The notes beneath the pieces were generated by a model. The model had not been told where the DNA came from and ran no database searches. It was given only the letters and a program-made list of their open reading frames with translations. Made by a program: the position numbers and the translations under genes. Of a stretch of 64,000 bases of DNA, positions 12,690-24,532 are shown in pieces. Source of the DNA: Capsicum annuum (taxonomy: Eukaryota > Streptophyta > Magnoliopsida > Solanales > Solanaceae); contig NC_061116.1 in assembly GCF_002878395.1 (NCBI RefSeq), positions 124,245,552 to 124,309,551 of the forward strand, written 5' to 3'. Position 1 is the first letter of the stretch, and every line of letters begins with the position of its first letter.

Positions 12690-14520
12690 CTGAGGCATCA
12701 TACTATGTCATGACTTATATATTAAAACTTTTGACGTGTGTTGCTTGCTAGATCCGAGGTCCACTTTTTCTTATATGGCTGTATATTTTAGTTTTGATCC
12801 TGAGGTTATTTCGAATCTTTTTTTAATTTCTACCTTAGTAGGTGACTCTGTGATTACTAAAAGAGTCTATGGGGGGGTTGGTATTTGTTTGTAGTAAGGA
12901 AACCTTGGTGGATTTCTTGAACTGGATATGGTGGATTTTGATGTCGTTCTGGGTATGGATTGGTTACACTCGTGATATGCATCCTTATATTATTGGACCT
13001 ATAGGGTTGTATTTAAGTTCCCCGATGAACCAATTATTGAATAGAAGGTGGTTCCTTAGCCTCTAAAAAGGAATTTATATTTTATCTTAGAGCTTAGAGG
13101 TTAATCTCTAAAGAATGTCTCTATCATCTAGTCTAGGTTAAAGATTCTAACTCAAAACGTACTTCTTTGCATTCAGTTCCGGTGCTGAAGGAGTTCCCTA
13201 GGGTCTTTTCATATGATCTCCCTAGTGTTCCTCTAGATAGGGATATTAAGTTTAGCATTGACTTAGCTTTGGAGACTCATCTGATAGATATTCCTCTTTA
13301 TATGATAGCTCCAGCTGAGTTGAAGGAACTTAAGGATCGTTTGGATAAGGGTTTCATCCATCCTAGTGTATCCACATGGGGTGCACTAGTTTTATTTGTG
13401 CGCAAGAAGGATGGTTCCCTTCGGACGTGCATTGACTATAGCAGTTGAATAAGGTAATGGTTAAGAATAAGTATCCTCTTCCAAGGATAGATAATTGTTT
13501 GATCAGTTGCAAAGTGCCAAATTTTTTCCCAAGGTTGATCTTAGATCGGGGTATCATCAGCTTAAGATTAGGGAGGTGGATATCCCTAATATGACTTTTT
13601 AAACTCATTTTCAGCACTTTGAGTTCTTGGTGATGTCATTTGGGTTAACCAACATGCTGTTAGTATATATGGATTTGATGAATAGGGTCTTCTAACAGTT
13701 TCTGGATCTGTTTGTCATTATGTTCATAGATGACATCCTAGTGTATTCCAAGACTGAGGTGGATTATGCCAATTACCTCTGCAGGGTATTGCAGACCTTA
13801 GGGGAGCATCTATTGTATTATAAGTTCTCAAAATATGAGTTTTGGTTAAACGTTGTCACTTTTATGGGTCATATTATTTCTAGTAAGGGTATCATGGTGT
13901 ATCTACAAAAGGTTGTTGTGGTTAAGAAGTGACCTAGACACACGACTCCAACTAATATTTAGAGCTTCTTGGGTTTGGCTGGGTATTACAGGTGGTTTGT
14001 GGAAAGGTTTTCTTCTATAGATGCCCCTTTGACTAGGTTGACTCAGAAGAAGGTAAATTTTCTGTGGTCCAATGATTATGAAGGAAGTTTTGAGTAGTTG
14101 AAGGATAAGCTAACTTCGGCTCTTATTTTGAATTTGTCTGAAGGCAATGAGGGATTTATGGTTTATTGGGATACATCTCAGGTGGGACTTAAATGTATTT
14201 TGATGCAACATGGAAAGGTGATAGCCTATGCTTTCAGGTAGTTGAAGGTGCATGAGAGGAACTATCCTACTCATGTTTTGGAACTATTGTTTGTGGTATT
14301 TGTATTAAAGATTTGGCGTCACTATTTGTATGGAGTGCATGAGGATATCTTCTAGGATCATAAGAGTCTGTAGTATATATTTACTCAGAAGTAGCCTAAT
14401 TTATGCAGAGGATATGGCTTGAGCTTCTTAATGACTATGATATGAGTCTTCACCACCACCCAGGTAAAGCTAGCGTGGTTGTTGATGCTCTTAGCAGGTT
14501 ATCCATAAGGAGTTTAGCTC
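12690..14520 (+). pseudogene. Protease, RT and RNase H of element 1
   Basis: A protease relic (about 12720-13070) keeps LLDPRSTFSYM-like sequence. RT follows: 13167-13448 carries LPSVPLDRDIKFSIDL, DKGFIHPSVS and VRKKDGSLRTCIDY; then come a frameshift, [15 protein letters not shown], and FIDDILVYS at about 13720, which retains both catalytic aspartates. The connection shows FLGLAGYYRWFVERFS. RNase H (about 14040-14520) keeps a DTSQVGLKCILMQHGKVIAY block and DHKSL. Many stops and at least two frameshifts disable it. Sequence and domain order agree with Tekay-type chromoviruses. Confidence 0.85.
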
Positions 14521-14759
14521 AGGTGTAAAAGAAGAAGCGGGAATTGGTGAAGGATTTTCACCACTTGGCTAATCTTGGGGTATGTCTTCTAAACTTCGAG
14601 GATGGTAGTGTGATAGTATAGGAGGTAGTGTGGTCATCTATTGGTGTGGAAATCAAGAAGAAATAAATTCTAGATCCTATATTAATAAAAATTAAGGGTG
14701 ATGTAGGTAGGGAAAAGGTGGTGCTATTTAAGGTTAGTGATGATGGTACCTTGAGGTAC

Positions 14760-16077
14760 TAAGGAAGGTTATATATTCCTGACGTAGATGGTTTGCTTGA
14801 AAATATATTGGCTGAGGCGCATGAATCATACTATGTTGTTCATCCTAGTTTAACTAAAATATATCTCCACCTCAAGGAGATGTATTGGGGGAATAATATA
14901 AAGAAGGATGTGGCTGCTTTTGTGGTTAAATGCATGGTATGCCAACAAGGAAAGTTGAACACATGAGGATCGAAAGGTTGTATCAGTAAATTAAATCATC
15001 AGAATGGAAATAGGAGGTGATTAATATGGATTTTATTCCCAATATTCCTTGGTCTCAAAATCAATTTGATTTGATTTGGGTCATCTTGGATAGGATGACA
15101 AAGTCGAATCACTTTTTGCCAGTGAGGACTAACTTTTTAGCTGAGGATTATGCGAGGTTGTGTCTTCATGAGATTGTGAAGCTGCATGGGGTACTTGATT
15201 ATATTATCTTTGATTGTGGTGTGCAGTTTTCATTTTATTTCTGGCGGTTGATTCAGAAGGGGTTGGGGACTAAGGTTAGTATGAGTAATTCTTTTCATCT
15301 GCAGATGGATGGGCAAACAAAAAGGACTATTCAGACATTAAAGGATATGTTTTGTGCGTGTGTGAGTGACAATGGTGGTAATTGGGTTGAGCATCTACCT
15401 CTTGTAAAGTTTGCCTTTAATAATAGTTACCATTCTAGCATTGGAATATCCCCTTTTAAGAAGTTGTATGGTAGGAGGTGTAGATATCGTATCGGGTGGT
15501 TTGAGGTTAGTGAGTAGATATGTTTGGTCTAAATTTGGTTTATCAAGCTATGGAAAAGGTAAAGGTGATTCTTAATAGGATTATGTCTACCCAAAGTCAC
15601 CAAAAGTCCAATGTAGATGTAAGACATAGGGACTTGGAGTTTGAGATTGGGGATAGGGTGTTCCTAAAGGTGTCTTCTATTAAAGGAGTAATGTGGTTTG
15701 GTAAAAAAGGAAAGATTAGTCCCCAGTATGTTGGTCCCAATGTTGTTTTGAGAAGGTTTGGAGTTTCTTTCTAGTTTGATCTCCATTCATCTGGTGTTCC
15801 ATGTCTCTATGTTGAGAAAATGTGTAGATTATCCTTCATCGTTTGTCTCTTTAGATGTTTTGGGTATCACAGATTCTCTATCTTATGAAGAGATCCCAGT
15901 TGAGATCTTGGATCATCAAGTTCGTCTATTGTGGATCAAAGATGTGGCCTTGGATAAGGTTCTATAGCAAAACCACAAGGTGGAAAAGGCTACTTGGGAA
16001 GAAGAAGAGGATATGAAGTCCAAGTATCCATATTTGTTTTTGGCTCCGGATATTCATGTAGAAGGTATGTACTCTTA
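14760..16077 (+). pseudogene. Integrase and chromodomain-like tail of element 1
   Basis: The integrase zinc-binding HHCC region is at about 14815-14955 (EAHESYY, VVHPS, KCMVCQQGK). The catalytic core is the 166-codon frame at 15017-15517, with WVILDRMTKSNHFLPV and IIFDCGVQF supplying two aspartates, but the glutamate block reads DGQTKRTIQTLKD, so the usual AERTIQ Glu is changed to Lys. The C-terminal part (15520-16077) has RVFLKVSSIKGVMWFGKKGK, a HLVFHVSMLRKCV block and an ATWEEEEDMKSKYP stretch that corresponds to the chromodomain tail of chromoviruses. The frame shifts between 15774 and 15758. This would insert cDNA into chromatin. Confidence 0.85.
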
Positions 16078-16228
16078 ATCACATCTTTGTTTTCTAGTTT
16101 TGATTAAAAGAAAGGTTGATTTCTTTGCATCTTTGTTAAAGGTAAGAGTAGAGGCATCTATGGGGTGTAAATTCTGCTTGTACTACCTTGTTCTTCATTC
16201 GTGGACAAATGATCCTAACGGGGTAGAC

Positions 16229-17846
16229 TGAAACACCCTAGGTTTTTGTACTTAGAAATTTCTTAGGTTTTGGACTTACTAGACATCATATGACTTGGGG
16301 TACTAGTCGTATGTTGTGATACAATTTGGTTGATCTTGGTCGTATCTTAGGCTGTTGTCTACTATAGGGTACAAATGGATCATACCAGTCGTACCTTGGG
16401 GTATGAATGGTATGTTGGCAATCATATATTGTCTAGTATTGGATAGTTGAGTGTCTGTATCAAAAATAGATACAATTTATGGGTACCAAATGTATGATTG
16501 GGTATAAGTAAGACTTATGAGTCATATGTTGGTTAGAGTAGGCGTTGAGGTTCTTTCTAGGGTACGAGTGGTGGGTACCACTCGTACCATAGGGTACAGA
16601 TTGTGTGGTGGAGTCATACCCTCCTGCTATTTTATACAATTTAAGTTGGGGGTAATCTGGACATTTCCCTTTATAACTCCTTGGGACCCCATAACTTATG
16701 TCACACTTGGGACATCATTTACCCTAATATTCTAATCTTAAACACTTAGAAACTCTCTATAATTCTCTCCAAGGCTCTTGAGTCAAGGAAGGTTGGAGTT
16801 TCATCAATAGGATCAAACTGGGACTTGTAAGGATGGTTTTTCTTCATTTTCTTCTCAATTTAAGGCAATACTCTTCCCTCATTGTTTATTCCAACTAAAA
16901 GCATTTTTATGAATTGTTTTCATGGCATAATTGTTGTATAGTTTTGGGGTTTTCAATATGCTTTGGTGGTTTTGGTTATAATGGTTGGTTATAGTTTTCC
17001 CACATCTTTTACTTGTGATTTTCATATTATAATGGTGGTTTGAACATATGATTGCATGGGATTGTTTGATTTATACTTGGTTTTGGCTTTGGAAACACTA
17101 TGCCCCTTTGATAAAATGCCTATGAGAATGTTTTTACTATATTGTTGGAATTTTAATGGAACTATTGCATGGTATAACTTGGTAATAGAACCCTAAATGG
17201 TTTAAATGGTTTGGAATGGTTAAATGGTAAGGTATTAGTGGTCACGGTTGTGGTTAATTGAACATCCTTGTGGGGTACAAGGGAATCCCTCAAGTAAACA
17301 TAATAATGAACATAATTATGGGGTATATGGGAATCACCCAAGCAACTAATTAACGTAATCTATGGGTACATAGGAATCCCTTCTTCTCCAAATAGTTGGC
17401 TAAGGACATTTCTTACAAGCTATAGCCGGTATGACGATACCACTACTTATAGCCTTGGTTAATAATAAATGGAATGGTGGTCTTGGTTATGTTGTAATGG
17501 TTTTAAATGGGTAATAATGGTGGGGTGTGATAGCTAATAGTAAAGGTGTGTGTCCAATAGACGAACACTAGAAACTCATGTTTCCCGACATGATAATTGG
17601 TCATGATGACCATATGGGGTTCATGGTAATCCCCTAAGTTACACTTGTATATATGTATCATGTAGAACGAAGGGTACTTGGGAATCCCCTACTCCTATGG
17701 TATCTCTGGTTCATGCGGCTACACGCATTAGGACCTATTTTGGGGTTTACAGTGGACACATAAAACCCGTGGGTGGTTCTAGGACAGTTAAGCTATATAT
17801 ACAAAGGTTAATGGTTTTAAATGCATATTACATCTGGTTTTCTTTC
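16229..17846 (+). repeat. 3' LTR of element 1, first part
   Basis: Starts tgaaacacccta after the integrase tail and aligns with 8835 onward. It is cut at 17846 by element 2, whose LTR begins with a second tgaaacaccc. The last five bases before the cut, ctttc at 17842-17846, correspond to atttc at 27000-27004 and in the intact 5' LTR, so one base has mutated. Confidence 0.85.
16561..16588. repeat. LTR stem-loop motif, copy in element 1 3' LTR
   Basis: Identical to 9186-9213: 11-base perfect inverted repeat with a 6-base spacer. Confidence 0.75.
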
Positions 17847-19463
17847 TGAAACACCCTGGTTTCTAGACCTTAGAAAATTTCTTGGAGTTCAAACTTTAAA
17901 CCTAATATGGATCATGGGTACAAGTCGTATGTTGGGGTACAGATGGTATGGTTTCCCATGGTTTTAATTATGCTTTTATATGCATTAATGGTGTTTTTGG
18001 ATACTTCGTTGCACAGGAATGGTTTAATGGTAATTGGAATTAGTTTTGGTTAGGTTAAACCCCTAAAGTGTTTGACAATATGCTCATGAGAATATTTTCA
18101 TTGCATTAATGTATTTTAAATTGAACTCTTTCTTATTTTAAACTTGGTAAAGGAACTCAAATGGTTTAAAGGGCTTTGAAAGGTTAAAAGCTAAATGGTA
18201 ATGCTTGTGGGGTACATGGGAATCCTCCAAGTGGTTTAATAAGGTAAATAGAGGGATACATGGGAATCCCATAATCTATACATGGTTTTCTATGGACATT
18301 ACTTACAAGTTATAGTCAGTATGATGATACCACGACTAATGGAATTGGTTAATAAATGAATAATGGTTGGATTTCTTGGTAATAGTTTTAATTCGGCTTA
18401 AAGGAGGGATGTGTAGCAAAGTCGTGGAAGGTGGAGGTCCTGGGGGACCAAAACTGGAAACTCATATTTGCCGATGTAAGTTTTGATCTTAATGACCGTG
18501 TGCATGATGTCAAACTCTATATTAGAGAATGTACTAGTCATCCTCGGTTATTTTCTCCGATCATGCGGCTTCACACACTGGGGACCTTTCAGTAGAGGGA
18601 GTTGATCCCATATTACCCGTGGGTGGTTTAGGACAACAAAGCTACGCAGCCCAGGTAAATGTTTTTAAAGTGCATGTTAAACCTAGTTCCCTTTCCCAAC
18701 ATGGTCATACATATATGTAGTGCTATATTCATTATGGATGGTTTACTTGGTTTTACTACTTAGTATTAGTTTATCCTTATCCTAAATTCATGCTAGCAAT
18801 CACTCACTAACTCATCTTCGGGTGGCTATATACACATGCTATGTAGGATTCGGCCACTTCACTTCTCCTGTTTAGCATTCAAACTTCAGTATCAGTATTT
18901 GAATTGAAGTGGTGAGCTTCCATCTTTCTGTAAAGCTCTATTTCATGATATGGATATTCCTATACACTTTGACTATATTTTGGTTATTGTTTTTTGCTAT
19001 GATTGGGGGCATGTTACAACCGGACATTTCAACTCTTTTGTTTAGAGGCTTTGTGGTACTGCTATGGGTTGGTATAGGAAGGATCAGTATAGGTGTTAGC
19101 CTTATCATTGGCACTGGTGTTGGGTCTTACACCCTTGGATTGTATTGTTAGTTGTTCTATCATATTTTATTTTGGGATTAATTATTTTATATTTTGGTAC
19201 TTCTTTGGTTATGGCCCTTGGTTTTGGTTTAGTTTGGTATTGGTTGGTTGGTCGACATAGTTGGTTGGTTGGACTCGATTGGATTAGTCACGGTTGTGAT
19301 CCTATCCCAGAGTCTTGATATAAACAATAACGTTATCTTGTTATATATTCAGAATTCAACCAATTAAGGTCAGACGGCTAAAGGTTGTGTTGGGAAATAG
19401 GGGTGGTCTCCTATCCCGGTCAGACTTGGGACACCCATTATGACAAGGCAATGGGTCGGGTCA
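17847..19463 (+). repeat. 5' LTR of element 2 with internal deletion
   Basis: Matches the 3' LTR (24533-26999) at its first ~110 bases, then jumps near 17955 to sequence equivalent to about 25484 and continues to the end. It is therefore about 850 bases shorter than the 3' LTR. It ends gggtca, just before the PBS spacer ttttaagt. Confidence 0.82.
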
Positions 19464-19471
19464 TTTTAAGT

Positions 19472-19483
19472 TGGTATCAGAGC
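19472..19483 (+). other. Primer binding site of element 2
   Basis: TGGTATCAGAGC, the exact complement expected of plant initiator tRNA-Met, eight bases after the 5' LTR end. Confidence 0.88.
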
Positions 19484-19679
19484 TTTAGGTTCATGGTCAA
19501 TTAGGAGTCCACAAAGTCAAGTCTAGTAGAGTCTATTTTAGAGGTGTGTAGCACACTATACTCATAAGAGAGAGGCTACAAGGCATTTAGGAATGTTTCA
19601 CTTTCTTGGTATTCTAGTTTCAAGTTGGGAGTCTAAAGTCCTAGAATCTTCTCTAATCCTTGTTTGTTCATATTTTAGA

Positions 19680-20910
19680 TCATGCCTGTAGATCTAGAAC
19701 ACAAGGAAATCCTTTTGTCTTATACGGGGACGATGTTGATGAGATACATCCTATGTCTAGGTTCATCTTTGATCTAATGTTCCTGTCCCTGATGGTCCTA
19801 GAGTTTTACTATTTGCCACTACTCTTTCTCAAGGTGAGGTGACTAATGCAGAATTTTGCAAGTCGATATATGTTATTACTTATACGGTTACTGCTCAGAA
19901 TACGTGGGACGTGTCTAGTGAGTTATCTATTGAGGCCACAAGGGTTAGCCGATTTATCAAGATAAATCTTTCTACTTTCACTAGAGTAAAGGTGGAAGAG
20001 GATCCTCAGGCCTTTTTGGATGAGATGGAAAAGATATTTTGGGTGATCCAGGCTACTAATGTGGAAGGTGTTAACTTTGCAGAATATTAGCTCAAAGATG
20101 TTGCATACCAGTAGTATGAATAGTGGGATAGGGATAGAGGTGATATAGAAGGGTTAGTTTTGTGAGAGACATTTTAAGGCCTTCTTAGATCGTTTCTTTC
20201 CACAAGAGTTGAGAAAAGCAAAGATGGAGGAGTTTATGAATCTCAAGTAAGGGAGAAGGACTATTAAGGAATATGCCATTTAAGTTCCATCAGCTATAAA
20301 GGTATGCTCCTGATTTAGTGGCTGACATGAGGAGGAGAATGAGGAAGTTTTCTTCTAGGATGAATCGGGATTTAATCTTGGAAAGCAGGACTATTTTACT
20401 GATTAAGGATATAAATTTCAAGGTTGACAATTCATATGCAGCAGGGGGAGGATGAAAAGAGAATACAGGCAGAATATAGTGACAGGCAGGATATGAGAAG
20501 CAGGTTTTTTTATCAAGAAGGTGCTCAGTTGCAAGGTGGTCAAGATGTCAGCAAATGGTAGAAAAAAAAGTGGGGGATTTCTGGTTCCTTCTCTACTGCT
20601 AGTGCTCTTTACCCGAAGAAGTTGAGTGACAGGCGTCTGGAAGGTGGTGATAATTTTCAAGCATAGGATGCCCAATCTCAGGAGAGAGCGGGGGTCAGTC
20701 TATGTTTTCATGCCCTCTTTGTTGGTTCTGTAATTGTCCTCACCAAGGTTACTATGATGAAAGGAGGGACAAATGCTTTAAATGTGGCCAGCCAGGCCAT
20801 CTGCTCAAGTATTATCTAGTTAATAAGGTTCCTGTGGCTTTATTTTCTGCTTTTATACCTTGTGATACTGTTTCTTCATCTATTACTGCTCCTGGTTCTG
20901 GTTTTGGATG
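19680..20910 (+). pseudogene. Gag of element 2
   Basis: Gag remnant in several frames. 19839-20090 holds the capsid-like start (KVEEDPQAFLDEMEKIFWVI, ATNVEGVNFAEY). A PQELRKAKMEEFMNLK equivalent lies near 20200, and 20702-20911 holds the knuckle CFKCGQPGHLLKYYL, in which CX2CX4H is intact but the last Cys is Tyr. Stops interrupt every section. It is parallel in layout to the gag of element 1, supporting close kinship. Confidence 0.8.
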
Positions 20911-20949
20911 AATAGGTTGTATTCTCTCACCTCATAGCAAGAATCTGAG

Positions 20950-22800
20950 ATATCACCAATGTCTTTATTGGTACGTTATAGCTCTTTTTGCATGACGTGT
21001 ATTATTTGCTTGATCTGAGGTCTACTCTCTCTTATGTGACCCCATAAGTGGCTATGTGTATTGATTTTGATCCTGAGGTTATTTTGAATCCTTTTTCTAT
21101 TTCTACCCCGGTAGGTGACTCAGTTATTGCTAACAGAGTTTATAGGGGGTGTGGTAGTTGTTGGTAGCAAGCCAACCTTGGTGGATCTGTTTAAGCTGTA
21201 TACGATGGAGTTTGATGTTATTCTGGGGATGTATTAGTCATATTCTTGCTACGGGTCCTTGGATTGACAAACTTGTAAGTTTATCTTTAAGTTCCCTGGT
21301 GAACCAGTTATTGAAAAGGGGGGCGGTTCAATATCTCCTAGGGCGAGGTTTATTTCTTATCTTAGAGCTCAAAATTGATCTCTAAAAGTTTTCTCTATCA
21401 TATGGTCCGACTTAAAGATTCTAATTTGGAAGGTCTTTCTTTACAGTTAGTTCCTGTGGTTAAGAAGCTTCTTGAGGTCTTTTCGGATGATCTTTCTGGT
21501 GTTTCTCAAGATAAGGAAATTGTGTTTGGTATTGATTTGGTTTCGAACACTCGTACAATATCTATTCCCTCTTATAGAATAGCTCCGACTGAGTTGAGGA
21601 AACTCAAGGAGCAACTTAAGGATCTTTTGGATAAGGGCTTTATTTGTCCTAATATATCTCCATGAGGTACATAGGTGTTGTTCGTAATGAAGAAGGATGG
21701 TTCCCTTTGAATTTGCATTGACTATCGGTAGTTGAATAAGGTGATGGTTAAGAACAAGTATCCTCTTCCTTGGATTGATTATTTGTTTGACTAATTGTAA
21801 GGTATCAAGTTCTTTTCTAAGATAGATCTTCAGTCTAGGTATCATTAGCTTAATATTGAGGAGGTGGATATCCCTAAATAGCTTTTTGTACTCGGTATGG
21901 ACACTTTGAATTCTCGGTGATGTTATTTGATTTGACTAATGCCCCGACGACATTCATGGATTTGATTAATAGGGTGTTCAGGCAGTTCTTGGATCTCTTT
22001 GTCATTGTATTTATTGATTACATTTTGTTTTATTCTCAGAATTAGGTGGATCATGCTAATCACCTCCATGTGGTGTTGCAGACCTTGTAAGAACAATGTT
22101 TGTATACAGGTTCTCTAAGTGTAAATTCTGGTTGAATGTTATGACTTTACTTGGTCATATTATTTCTATTGAGGCTATAATTATGGATCCTCAAAAGGTA
22201 GTTGTGGTTAAAGGGTGGTCCAGACCCACGACTTCATCTGACATTCGAAGCTTCTTGGGCTTGGCTAGGTATTATAGATAGTTTGTGGAAATCTTTTAGT
22301 CAATAACTGCTCCTTTGAATAAGTTGACTTAGAAGAAGATCAAGTTTTCTTGCTTAGGAGCCTGTGAAGGTAGTTTCGAGAAGCTTAAGGATAAACTTAC
22401 TTCGACTCTGATTTTGATATTTCCTGAAGGTCACTAGTGAGGGATTTGTAGTTTATTATGATACATCTCAGATAGGTCTTAGTTGTGTTTTGATGTAGCA
22501 TAGGAAGGTGATTGCCTATGATTCCAGAAATTTGAAGGTGTAAGAGGAATTATCTTACTCATGATTTGGAGCTATTGGCTATGGTTTCTGCTTTGCAAAT
22601 ATGGTGGAATTATCTATATGGTGTGCATGTGGATATCTTTTCTAATCATAAGAGTCTACAGTATGTGTTCACTGAGAATGATCTTAATCTCAGGTAGAGG
22701 AGATGGCTTGAGCTTTTCAAGGACTGTGATATGAGTCTTCACTACCACCCAGGTAAAGTTAACGTGATTATTGATGCCCTTAACAGGTTGTCTATGAGGA
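20950..22800 (+). pseudogene. Protease, RT and RNase H of element 2
   Basis: The protease relic (about 20990-21400) ends at the RT entry frame 21375-21665, which shows DLSGVSQDKEIVFGIDL, YRIAPTELRKLKEQL and DKGFICPNISP. RT continues in broken frames; the catalytic box near 22006 reads [10 protein letters not shown], so the second Asp is Tyr. The thumb/connection is open at 22096-22281 (KCKFWLNVMTLLGHIIS, RSFLGLARYYR). RNase H follows to about 22800, with YDTSQIGL-like and NHKSLQYV motifs and a DALNRLS ending. Stops are frequent. Confidence 0.82.
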
Positions 22801-23089
22801 GTATGGATCATGTAGAGAAAGGAAAGCAGTAATTGGTGAAGGATATGCATCTCTTGGCTAATCTTGGAGTTCATCTCTTGGATTTTGAGAACGATGGTGT
22901 AATGGTGCAAGAAGTGGTTTGATAGTCTCTGGTACAGAGATCAAGAAGAAGCAAGTGCTAGATCCTGTCTAGGTGAAAATCAAGAGTGATGTTGGTGGGC
23001 AAAAGGTAATGATGCTTGAGATCAGTGGTGATGGTACTCTATGATACCAAGGGAGGTTATGTGTCCCTGATATCAATGGGTTGCAAAAA

Positions 23090-24480
23090 AGAGTTTTGGA
23101 TGAGGCATATGAATCATGCTATGTTGTTCATCTCAGCTCGACAAAATGTATCATGATCTTAAGGAGATCTATTGTTTGAATGGTATAAAGAGAAATGTGG
23201 TTGATTTTGTGGCCAAATTCATGGTGTTCCAATAGGTTAAGGTTGAACACATTATGCCTAGTGTGTTATATTAAGATATTGAGTTGCCCGAATGGAAATG
23301 GGAGGTAATCAATAAGAATTTTGGTTACCATTCTTTCTCGATCTCGAAAATAATTTGATTCTATTTGGGTCATTGTAGCCAGGATGATAAAGTTCGCTCA
23401 CTTTTTGCCAGTGCATACTAACATTTTGGCGGAGGAATATGCGAGGTTGTATCTTTATGAGATTGTGATGCTGCATGGAGTGCCTATTTTGATTATCTCT
23501 AATCGTGGTACGCAGTTTTCATCTCATTTCTGATGGTCTTTTTATAAAAGAGTTGAGTACTAAGGTTAGTCTGAGTATTGCTTTTTATTCGCAGTTGGAT
23601 TGGCAAGTAGAGAGGACTATTCAAACACTGGAAGATATGTTTCGAGCGGGTGTGATTGATTATGGTGGTAATTAGGTGGAGCACCTACCTTTGGTAGAGT
23701 TTTCTTATAATACTAGTTACCATTCTTGTATTAGAAAGGCCTCTTTTGAGGCATTATAAGGTAGGGGATGTAGATCTCCTATTGGGTAGTTTTAGCTTGG
23801 AGAGTCGGATATGTTTGGTCCGAACTTTGTTTATCAGGATATGGAAAAGGTAAAGGTGATTGGGGATAGGTTTAAGGTTGACCAAAGTTGCCAAAAGTCC
23901 TATGCAGATGTAAGGTATAGTGACTTCGAGTTTGAGGTTGGGGATAAGGTGTTCCTAAAGGTATCTCCCATGAAGGGAGCGATACGATTTGGCAAAAAGA
24001 GGAAGCTCATTGCTCGGTTCATTGGTCCTTATGAGTTCTTGTGGAGGGTTTGTAATATTGCTTATAAATTGGAGTTTCCTACTAGTTTTGGCTTGGTTCA
24101 TCTAGTATTCCAACTTCGATGTTGAAGAAGTGCATTGGTTATCCTTCCTCGATTGTTCCTTTAAGAGAGGTTGGGTATTTTGGATTGTCTGTCTTAATAA
24201 GAAGTCCCGGTTGAATTATTAGATAGGCAAGTTTATCAATTGCGGATCAAGTATGTGGCTTCGGTAAAGGTTCTATGGCGGAACCACAAGGTAGAAGAGG
24301 CTACATAGGAAGTGAAAGCGGACATAAAGTCCAAATATCCACATTTGTTCTCATCTTTGGATATTCGTGCAGAGTGTATGTGTTCTTGATTTATTATTTG
24401 ATAATGCAAATAAATTTAATTGATTTCTTTGCATCTTTGTTAGAGGTAAGAGTAGAGGCATCTAAGGGGTGTAAATAGTG
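23090..24480 (+). pseudogene. Integrase and chromodomain-like tail of element 2
   Basis: A degenerate HHCC region begins near 23095 (DEAYESCYVVH). The core is at about 23280-23810, with VARMIKFAHFLPV (first Asp changed to Ala) and IISNRGTQF (second Asp changed to Asn), so catalysis is doubly lost. The C-terminal frame 23811-24125 reads FEVGDKVFLKVSPMKGAIRFGKK and IGPYEFLWRV. The last block near 24275-24345 keeps a LWRNHKVEEAT-like and DIKSKYPHLF-like chromodomain ending in broken frames. Confidence 0.82.
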
Positions 24481-24520
24481 CTTAGGCTACTTTGTCTGTC
24501 ATTCGGGGATGAATGTTCCT

Positions 24521-24530
24521 AGAGGGGGAG
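24521..24530 (+). other. Polypurine tract of element 2
   Basis: agagggggag lies two bases before the 3' LTR start, the expected plus-strand primer position. Confidence 0.75.
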
Positions 24531-24532
24531 AC

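Noticed and set aside
13363..13617. Minus-strand ORF opposite the RT of element 1
   Set aside because: Antisense to a recognised RT domain; the same kind of shadow occurs at 21447-21845.
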